From a virus: a stretch of DNA of 37,117 nt. Location: IMG/VR virus record IMGVR_UViG_3300020578_004095, positions 1 through 37,117 of that record. One strand, 5' to 3'. Both the position numbers and the translations under genes were made by a program. Under the pieces are notes generated by a model. That model saw only the letters and a list, made by a program, of their open reading frames with translations, ran no database searches and was not told the DNA's origin. Shown one piece after another: positions 9,301-17,300 of the stretch; the stretch's first letter is position 1; every line of letters begins with the position of its first letter.

Positions 9301-9863
9301 GAGATGATGGGGCTGATGAGGTAACCAACTTCAGTGTAAACAGGAATCCAAATTTGCTAAGAAGTGGCGGTTCTGGGGTCAGGCGAAGGGACTTGAACAC
9401 AGTAGTGAATGAGGCTCGACAATTTCAAACAACACTGGCAAGAAGAAAAACCAGCGGGGGGTTGCGCTCTGGCGGCGGAGGAGACAAAACGCCAAGAACG
9501 GAAATAATTAAAGAGTCGACATGGTGGAGGGGTATCGATACGTCACTAAGGAGAGAAATAGATAAAGCAGAAACATCTGCCATAAAAGATGGTTTGACGC
9601 TTTTGCAACAAAAAATCTCTAAATATAAGGCTGGCGCATTTACGCCTGGCTCCAAGAGAACGAACGTAGGTTCAATCAAAATTACAGCCGATGAAGCAGA
9701 CAAAATTCTTGACGCAGTTATGGCGGTAATTGATAGACAAATGACTGCTGGAAAAGGCGGAAGCGTAGGCAGCAGAGCAGAAATTTTTGCGGAACTGCTT
9801 GAGGCTGTCTCGTCAGCAGCAATGTCAACGTTTATAGATAAAAGCGGTTCGCCCGCGGACTGA
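6378..9863 (+). CDS. Prohead protease (HK97/U35 type) fused to giant extension
   Basis: I place the start at ATG 6378, which has AAGGA six bases upstream. An in-frame TTG at 6354 lacks support. The product is 1161 residues. Residues 1-165 match the HK97 prohead protease fold: GDIVVSGAFAKSL, catalytic His59 in WGHNW, nucleophile Ser123 in EWSIGYK, and the closing ELYELSPVLHGAN. This enzyme normally trims the capsid scaffold domain. The remaining thousand residues are unlike standard proteases. They include a Gly/Pro linker, an LLGRIGR basic patch near 417, the shared loop module at 445-470 (DFDGDGLIFDGTW), LRSSG at 483, LRSGG at 994 and 1029, a long charged coiled coil around 690-860, and a helical end. 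The extension shares motifs with the giant proteins downstream. Confidence 0.88.
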   Translation: MEDIKFKSNSGQFNIDQAQGIVECFVAGIGNKDSVGDIVVSGAFAKSLVRRKPRVVWGHNWNDPIGKVLEIYEVPPNDPRLPQKMKLAGIGGLYAKVQFNLNSEKGREAFTNVAFFGEEQEWSIGYKTLDAIYDNGRQANILREVELYELSPVLHGANQLTGTISVKTEEEKNHMMHMVGGGSAVAVIEKPKGPVDPFAQGVAQPADSDRTAALERELATRTGGPVKIMKANESSVVFMKPGRGVFRLGYYFDGEQYMFGKPEKMGATMMVVSPSSGRPTSGPGMPRIPNFPAVQGKPSTSGPIIPVKYGNDAAATGFFNLDDEKSLTEQLSEQPDFVEQLSGIIGSLQGLVNQHRSEKSELMIPCKPQDAFETKQALDPVFDYHRIETYVTEDGIVIASPLSGDAYEAVENATKSLLGRIGRSLGGGGKVRRGRAALARIEGVLDPRKRRDFDGDGLIFDGTWMEQPDPNRAQSVYRQVSFLRSSGKKPKEVTDALTGDEVPRLEINFTRTEKIKILEVLDNVISENQLTEDNPITKLRDSIKNAKKVGEQLQPQLFGPDGESLLDGAKAEFEKLQPSFEKHGGKKPGTKGRTPTDIIKDVLTNKRYERRNIDKRAKGGLGGTSARQGTAQGRRTNIVGSSKPLPRLGGRRDGKLNVDDFIEKEFLPFDWYKMSGDEKLKWLNSKPDGAGNEGTNEEALIGLRPKQEAWRKTVEQITNDAIEQSLEEEDPAENLRERRQAASEDRAERAAAPRRVWEQTIEREEKEKAKVEEKRRKMREAAAARKAKDEKREPREFQSDPDRPDTIAHKRTAEKITRDSDKIRTFLDAQSAKGRVNKTVEDLISDGLDDVDVLIADEDDVPTLESLSEARDKIEALIATLTDPDLIEKINKRRKINKETGKEEDELEVVTTLSNAEQQLIQGLKTVSGRLSEHISEWEDRESDLDAERDLIGRAGRSGIRAEDSGYDFDEYGGGDDGADEVTNFSVNRNPNLLRSGGSGVRRRDLNTVVNEARQFQTTLARRKTSGGLRSGGGGDKTPRTEIIKESTWWRGIDTSLRREIDKAETSAIKDGLTLLQQKISKYKAGAFTPGSKRTNVGSIKITADEADKILDAVMAVIDRQMTAGKGGSVGSRAEIFAELLEAVSSAAMSTFIDKSGSPAD
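7710..7787 (+). other. Shared Ca-loop-like module, copy 1 (protease fusion)
   Basis: These 26 codons begin LDPRKRRD and continue DFDGDGLIFDGTW before ending QPDP. The D-x-D-G-D-G-x-I pattern resembles an EF-hand or dockerin calcium loop. Near-identical copies lie in the 2288- and 902-residue proteins. Codons differ between copies, so the similarity is kept at protein level. Calcium binding is inferred from the pattern only. Confidence 0.75.
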
Positions 9864-9907
9864 CAAGTGATTTGTAATAGATTTCACCACCGAATAAGTC
9901 TGTGAAG

Positions 9908-9913
9908 TATAAT
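9908..9913 (+). promoter_or_regulatory. Candidate -10 box (TATAAT) ahead of acidic protein gene
   Basis: An exact TATAAT lies in the 133-bp gap after the protease fusion gene. The only -35-like match is TTTCAC at 9882-9887, with a long 20-base spacer, so the -35 is weak. This gap and the strong ribosome binding site downstream fit a separately driven, highly expressed gene. Confidence 0.4.
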
Positions 9914-9982
9914 TTGTGAAAACGAATTTTAAGAAATACAACGCAAGACGGGTGCCTGTGGTATTGTCGTCTCGCAACACAT

Positions 9983-9988
9983 AAGGAG
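9983..9988 (+). promoter_or_regulatory. Strong ribosome binding site (AAGGAG)
   Basis: AAGGAG lies eight bases before the ATG at 9997. It is one of only two near-consensus Shine-Dalgarno sites seen in the rightward half of the window, which fits high expression of the acidic protein. It fixes the start of that gene. Confidence 0.75.
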
Positions 9989-9996
9989 CCATCACA

Positions 9997-11316
9997 ATGG
10001 ATTACGACAAGAACGCAGTGGTTAAGTTGGACACCGACGGCTCCGTTTTGAAGTGCGCCAAGGGTGCTGACGCAGAGGGCTGCGGCTACAGCATGGGCGC
10101 CAAGGTTTGCGCAAAGTGCGGCGCCATGCCCGTTCAGATGAAGGCCATGCCGATGGATGACGACGAGGAAATGGACGACCAGGAAGAAATGGTTGATGCC
10201 GAAGACGAAGATGACGAAGACGCGGTCGAAGAGGATGCGGACGAGGATGACGGCGAGGAAGACGACATTGATGCCAAGACCATGATGCAGGACGAGGACG
10301 AGGACGAAGACGAAGAGGAAGAGGAAGAGGAAGAGGAAGAGGAAGAGAGTTCCGAACTTGAGGAAATGAAATCTCGTCGTCTAAGAAACATGGGCTACAA
10401 AACAGCCGATGTTGGCGCTCGTGGTTACCTGTGCGCAATTGACCGTAAGGTTTACCCAGGTGGTCAGCCAGTTTGTGACGACTGCGTCGGCGGATGCATG
10501 GCCGAAAAGGGTATGCCAGGTCTGCTTCATGTTGAAGGTATTGCGGAAGACATGTTTGACGGCAAGGTTTTGGACTCTGGCTATTCAGCAGAAGCCGACA
10601 TGTTTGTCGTTGACGTTGAGGCCAAGGATGGTCGCGCCGTTGAGGTGTTCGTTGACGGAACCAGTGCAGAAGTATTGGGCTGGCACAAGTTGGACGGAAG
10701 TGCGTTTGAGCAGAAGTCGCTTGTTGACGAGATGATGCTCATCGACTTCAACGACGCCGCCGAAATCGCAGTCAAGTCGATTGAGGGCAACGTTGTGGCT
10801 GTTGAGCCAGATGTGTTCGAAGGGTTTGACGCATACGCAGTTGAAATCGACGGCATTGACGGTAAGTCATATGACGTGTTCGTTTCTCTTGATGGCGAAG
10901 TCCTTGGCTACGACAAGTACGAGGAAGAGGATGCACAAGACATCGAAGCAGAGGCTGCAGAAATTGCATTGAAGCGCGCCTTCACAGACGAACAGCGAAC
11001 AAGCATGGCCAAGGAGGGAACTGCCCTTCCAGATGGCTCTTATCCAATTGGCAACAAGGAGGACTTGTCGAACGCGATTCAGGCTTTTGGTCGCGCCAAG
11101 GATAAGTCTGCCGCCAAGCGCCACATCATCAAGCGCGCAAAGGCGCTGGGTGCTGAGGCAATGATTCCAGCAAACTGGGTTGCTGGGGCCAAAGCCGATA
11201 CGGGCCAGTCCGTGGGGGCTGACGGAGAAGCAGTTGACTCGGAGTTCATGTCACAATTGCTTGAATTTGAGTTGCTCAATGCCGAGGTTGAAGAAAACCA
11301 AACCCCAGAATCGTAA
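9997..11316 (+). CDS. Acidic Cys-rich structural protein with DUF6582-like C-terminus
   Basis: This 439-residue protein starts after a strong ribosome binding site and uses GC-richer codons than its neighbours, as the capsid gene does. Domains in order: a zinc-ribbon-like N-terminus (Cys20, Cys29, Cys38, Cys41); an extremely Asp/Glu-rich tract at about 49-120; and a second Cys cluster (Cys146, Cys160, Cys163, Cys167). Two PepSY-like alpha/beta units follow (around 185-230 and 265-310), each ending in an EVLGxxK strand. The C-terminal domain at about 328-395 carries the ALPDGSYPI ... DLSNAI ... GRAKDKSAAKRHIIKRAKAL pattern, which I associate with DUF6582 in phage head proteins. It probably is an abundant head component such as a scaffold or decoration protein. 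The acidic tract could mimic DNA or contact the basic tails of the giant proteins. That role is inference. Confidence 0.85.
   Translation: MDYDKNAVVKLDTDGSVLKCAKGADAEGCGYSMGAKVCAKCGAMPVQMKAMPMDDDEEMDDQEEMVDAEDEDDEDAVEEDADEDDGEEDDIDAKTMMQDEDEDEDEEEEEEEEEEEESSELEEMKSRRLRNMGYKTADVGARGYLCAIDRKVYPGGQPVCDDCVGGCMAEKGMPGLLHVEGIAEDMFDGKVLDSGYSAEADMFVVDVEAKDGRAVEVFVDGTSAEVLGWHKLDGSAFEQKSLVDEMMLIDFNDAAEIAVKSIEGNVVAVEPDVFEGFDAYAVEIDGIDGKSYDVFVSLDGEVLGYDKYEEEDAQDIEAEAAEIALKRAFTDEQRTSMAKEGTALPDGSYPIGNKEDLSNAIQAFGRAKDKSAAKRHIIKRAKALGAEAMIPANWVAGAKADTGQSVGADGEAVDSEFMSQLLEFELLNAEVEENQTPES
10315..10344 (+). repeat. (GAGGAA)5 hexanucleotide repeat encoding poly-Glu
   Basis: Five perfect tandem GAGGAA units lie inside the acidic tract of the 439-residue protein and code for a continuous glutamate run. 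Such a tract can change length by slippage in multiples of two residues without breaking the frame. Confidence 0.9.
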
Positions 11317-11342
11317 TCCGATTCCAGAAAAAGGCGCCTGCC

Positions 11343-14300
11343 ATGCAGGAACGTAAAGTATTAATTGCGCGCGTCATAAAGAGCGCTCGGGTTTTGCCTA
11401 CATCGAAAGATACGCCGCAAGAGCGCATATCGAAATTTGTAGAGGCACAGAAGCAGGTTGTCGCGTACCCGTTTTCGCCAGAACTTTCGGTGAAGGCACT
11501 CGGGCAAGCACTCAAAAACAACAAGGACCCTTCTGCCGACAACAAGGAAAAACGCAAAAAGGCAGAATCCAATTTCACTCGTATCGGTGTTGCTGTTTTT
11601 GACCCAGATGCGACACCCAAAAAGGGCCAATACTTTGAGATAAGACCTCGCAAAGTAAATCAAGACGGACAACTTGGCGATGTGCCGAATGTTGGTTGGC
11701 TTGACCCACGAAAGACGGTCAAACCAGAAGATTTGGTTAACCAGGGCAAGAAGTTTCTAGCGTCGAAAAAGGGACCATCTGTAAGAAAGGTTCCAGCCAA
11801 GAAAAACCCGCGCACTGGACAAATGGAAGTTAAGGCGCTGGGCAGAACAATCGGCAGGGCCGCTGGGAACATCGGGCAAGCAGCCGCAAGGGCGGCTGGG
11901 GTTCTCGTTGATGCTGACGGCAAGTTCAGATGCCCGCCAGGAGTTCCAGCGGCCAATCAATTTACGGATGAAGTTGGAAGCAACTGTTTTGATTTTTCCC
12001 CATTGGTAGCCCGAGCGTTGGTGAAAATCGCTGAAAAGTTTGGACATCAAATGATGGAAAAACTTAGCAAAGTTAATAACGCAACCCCCTTTGAGCGGAA
12101 TGACGATTATCAACTTGTCCTGCGTAGTAGTGGCGGAAGACTCCGTGGCACAGTCCTTGGTCCAGAGAAAGAAAGACTTCGCGGAACACTTCTTGGTCCT
12201 GATGGAAAACCAATACCGCCGACACCACCACCGCCGCCAGCAACACCAATTGAGCCTTTTGATTTGATTGAGCGCGAACTTGAGATAGCAGAAAGAGACC
12301 TTGCAAGAATTGCTGGTTCTGGAGAAATAATTGACCCAGACACCTATGAAGAAAAATTTGAAGAAGCGTTTCGCGCCGCATACCCAGAATTGACTGACGA
12401 AGAAATCAAGTCGCTTGCCAAAATCGCATCAGAGCGTGAGCGCATGAGAGATAAATTACGCGCAGAGCAGAGAAGCGCACTGGACCTAATAAGGTCGCTT
12501 GGAATAGACGTTGACGAAAGTGACCCAGTGTCAGTTCAAAGAGGAATAGCGCTGGCGTTGTTGAAAATGAAAGAGATGGGCTGGGATATCGACCTTGACT
12601 CATATTTTGGTGAAGGATTTTCCGAAAATCCAGAGCGAGCATTACTCGCATACAGGAACACCATCGCAAATATGGCTTTGGATGGGACGCTTGATGCGGT
12701 AAGGCAGGGGATAATTCACGGGATGAGCCCAGCCGATTTAGAGGTACTGCAAAGAAAATACGGGTCAAAATTTGAAGAAATGTTGGTGCAGGGGATAGTT
12801 GATGGCTCCAACCCTTCTGAAATTTTCCCTGATGACGAAAAAGCACAACAGTTGCTTGCCATGGGTCAAAGGTCTCTCGCCAAGGCTCAACAATTTGAGA
12901 CTGGCACCCTTTTGCAATTGATAAATGCAAGGCAAGAGAACCCCGAACTTACGCAAGATATAAAAAGTATTGTTCATGTTGCTTACGACCCCAGTGACCC
13001 GTTTTTTGGGGGGATGAGTATTGACGAAAAGGGCAATTTGCAGTTTCAGATGAATCTCGGCGGAATGTTACTGCTACACCCAGCCGCGTCGTTGTCGGAT
13101 TCGGATTCATTCCTGTATGAACCAACTGGGACCGCTGGAACAGAAATAGAAAAATTGAAAAGAATAGGCGAAGTTGTAAGCGCGGAAAATAGGCACCGCC
13201 TGCTTGATTCATACATGGGGGGCCTAACGACATTTGCAGAACAAATATCTAAAATCCGCAACGGCGAAGGCTACATGACGCAGAGTCTCAACGATTCATT
13301 TGGTGGTATGGCGCTTGGCCAATTCGTTGCTTTTCATGAACTGACGCATGGGCGCCAACTTTCCATGGCAAGGGAGATAATCAAGTCAAGAAACCCTGGA
13401 ATGTCAAACAGTGAGGCTATGGCACTGTTGGGTCAAATGATTTTTCAGGGCAGAAAATTCACGGATTCAAGAGGTGTTGACTTCGATTACGGAACAATGA
13501 TTACCGACCCGCAAGTGATGCTCACCGCATGTGCGAACATGAGGGAAATAGTTCATCACTTAATCGACAATAAAGTCGGAGGTACATACGGTCCCTCGCA
13601 TTACTATTCCACGTTTTACTTAAACGAGGTCATGAGCAAAGCCAATAATTATTCTGACGTGAGCGACCTAAGAGACAGTCTCGTTATGCGGAAGCGAGAA
13701 TTGGAGGCCGCAGGAAAAAACGAAGAAGACGCAGAATACAAGGGTCTGATTATGGCCATAGGGCGTATTGACGGTGTCCTAGCAAGTGCCACCGATGACG
13801 AAGACGCCCTATTAAAGATGCGCAGACAAGTAAACGAAATGGCTCAAGTTACATATTTGGAAATGCAGGCAGACCTTTCGGCTGCAGTGAAATTCGGGCT
13901 CATAAAAGAAACTCCAGAAATAAAGGCATTCCTGGCTCCGCTATCGCTTGGCCAAGACCTCCCAGAAATAAAAAAGAATATTGTGCCGCCGCCGCCGCCA
14001 GCACCGCCTGGCCCACCACCAACGAGGCGAGATAAGTTGAGGGAATTGGCAGGGATAGGTAAACGAGCAAGAAAAATTTCGATGATGGACTTGCGAGACA
14101 TGGTTGAGGGAATCGCTGACATAGATGAAGCCACTGATAAAACTGGTGGTCTTTCTGCTCACGACAGGACTCTCATGTCGGCAGGTATGGCGTCAGCCGC
14201 AAAATTTGATAGTAGGGGCTCTGCATCCAGATGGGGCAAACAAGTCAGAGACGCTGTGTTGCGCGACATGACAGAAAAACATCGTGAGGTGTTGGAATCT

Positions 14301-17300
14301 GAATGGCGTGAACTTTTCGATGTTAAAAACCCAATAGCAGAAGACGGAACAAACCAGTCCATATTGGACCATAGGCTGATTATGGGTGGTGTTGACGACT
14401 CCTGGCTCTCAAATGAAATAGAAAATGGCTTCATTCCATTGGTAGAAGTTGTTGGTGAATCCAAACTTCCGAATTCTGTGGCTGCTGAAATAGTTATACC
14501 TGGTGGCGCCATTAGCGAATTTGGCGAGGAAATGAAGGGGAGAAGAATAGAAATCAGAACACATTTCACTGGGGTCATCAAATCCGACGACAACCTTGGT
14601 TCCTCAGATTCCATTACAAATCCAATTGACAATCAAAGATTGATTGTCGCCGTACCAGAGGGGTATTCGGGCCTTCCCGACTACACGCCAGGAACAGACA
14701 AAAGCGAAATTGGCTCGATAATTCTTCCCCCTGGGGAAATAGAAATTGTTGGTGTTAGGGATGACGGTGTCGCAATTGGCCGCGTAACGTCGCAGCGAAG
14801 CGCCGACGATATTATCGACGCAAAACGCCAAGAACTTAAAGCATTTGACGACAAAAAAACTGACATTGGCGAAAAAATAACAGTCAGAAAAGCCATAAAT
14901 AGGCTTGAAAGACAACAAGAGACCCGCAGACTTTCTGCGCTTCGTTCCGCTGGTAATACCGCTCGCGCATTACCAGATGAAGATAGAACAAAACTTCCAT
15001 CAGCAAAGTCGAGCAAAACACGCGACGTACTTGAGCGCCTCAATGCCGTTGGAATTAAATTTGGCATCAGCAGCAAAAAAGACAGGGAGAGAAAACGCAA
15101 GGAGCGATTGTCCAGGGTTGGCGGAGATAATGCGCGTGTCGGGATGAGCGTTAGAACAGACACGTATGAATTCGAAAGTCCAGAAGAGTCGCAGGTGAGG
15201 GTTTCGAAAAGCATCGATAGGGCTGTAGAACTAATTAAAGAGGGCAAACTTCCTGGACTGGCGCCAGAAGTTGCAGAAATCATGAAGGACAAATCCCCAG
15301 AAGAAATTAGAGCCATTCTTGTTGCTTCCGCACGTTCGTTTGTCGATGGACTTGATAAGAGACCGCGATTTAGGGTGCGTGGAACAAGGGTCCGAGACGT
15401 AAAGGACGCCAGAGAAATACCGTTACTTGGATTCTTGAAAACTGGTGTTTACAAAACCACCTATGATGCTGACGCAACTGGTGTCGCGGCGGCATCCGAT
15501 GTGGGAAGGAGGGCGGAGTATGAGATTCTGCTTGGTTTACCAGAGGGGGCCGATGAATCCCTGAGGCCAGCACATGGCTTCATGACGCATAGAGACCAAA
15601 TTGAGTTTGAGGACGAGTGGGCAAAAGCACAGATTGACGCTGCTGAAAAACGGTCGCCAAACGCCGTTTCGTTTAGAGACCCAAGCGTTATCCCGCCAGC
15701 ATCTGGCTCCAATAACAAACTCAAGGATGCTGACGGCAAACTGAGGGCTGTTGACTCATTGCCATATCAGTATGGTGACAGCGAAATAGTGTTGAGAACC
15801 GACGCGGCCAATCGTTCTGTCGGAACAATGGGTGACTCGCTAAATGGCTTTAGGACCCCATTCCAACTTGATGGCTCATCCACCGATGATGAATTATTGG
15901 AGTCTTTTATTCTCAATAGGGGTTCTGCGGCTGACAAGGGCGATATTACCGCTTCAGAACAAAGACGAATTGCAAACCTGTTGAATGCCGCAGTCGGCAA
16001 AAATCACGCACACACCACCGACTGGACGGAAGATGGTGGGGTTCCACAAAGGGATTATGTAGAAGCAGTTGTTGCTGGTTCTTTTGATATGAGCGACGTG
16101 GAAGAAATAAAAATTTCCAAGGGCTTCCAAGATGCAGAAATAATGCCGTTTGCAAAAGTTGACGCTCAAAATGTCGGGGGTGATGAGGTGGTTGAATTAT
16201 TGCAAGACGTACTCCCACAAAAAGATATAGATGAGGTTAAAAAACTTATTTCATCTCCACAAACAGACCCAGACAAAAAGCGCCTTGCTGAGGACATTAA
16301 GCAATTAATCGCGGCGAGACTCCAGTTGGTAAGAGAAAGAAGTGGCAGAAGGCAAGTGCGCGCACGAGTTGCACAACATTCATCGGATGGCAATGTTCCC
16401 AAGGTTACTTTCTTGAATCCTGATGGAATAAACATTGATGACCCCAGGACCTTCAAGAGAACAATGGACGCCGTCGGTATGGGCGAAGAGCACGAAATAG
16501 ACGACATCGTCAAATATGCAACCGCAAAAGCCATCCGTGAAAGACTTTCTGGCTCTGGCATTTCTGTTGACGACGATGCATCATTCGCTGCCCTGAAGCC
16601 AAAACCAGTTATATCTGTTGCTAATAATAAACCAGCACTTCGCTCCAGTGGCGCCGCGACACCAAAAACAAGAACGCAAATACTTTCCGAACTGACAAGT
16701 TCGGGGAATAAGCCAGACTATGCCCCAATAGGTTCTCGTTCACTACAGATGATGGACGAGGCAAAAAAGAGGCGAGAAGAACTATCCCAAATACTTGATT
16801 CGGCAAGAATGATAACCCCCAATTTTGAAGAAGATGAATTGAGCGAAGTTCTCAACATGGCCGACAAGACTTTTGCTTGGGCAGATGAGGAACTTATTGC
16901 ATCCTTAAGACAATTACGAAATCGCCCTGGTCTCTCAGATGCTGGTAGAAAGAAAATTGACCGCGCATTACAAGAACTACAACAAAGAAAAAAGGAATTT
17001 GTTGCAGCGGGTGAACGAGGATTTGTTCCAGGGATTCGCAGAAGCGGCGCCGACAAAAGCCGACGCCTCGCAAGGCGTTCTGAATCTGCCGCTCGCAGAA
17101 TGGAATCTGGTGACCCAGCACAAATAGCCCGAGGTTTGAGAGACATTCGCAGCGCAAGAATGAGCGCCGAGGGGAGGGAGAACACCACCCGAATCGCCCA
17201 AAACCAAGTTATCCGAGGGAGTGGTTCAAGGTCTGCTTTCAGGACAAGGGGTGTTGGCGCCTCACTTCGTTCTTCTGGTGCCACAAGAAGTGTGGATGAC

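Noticed and set aside
10022-10438. Reverse-strand Ser-rich and Arg/Pro/Leu-rich frames opposite the acidic protein
   Set aside because: They are antisense readings of the GAG/GAA/GAC tract. Low complexity there is forced by the coding strand.
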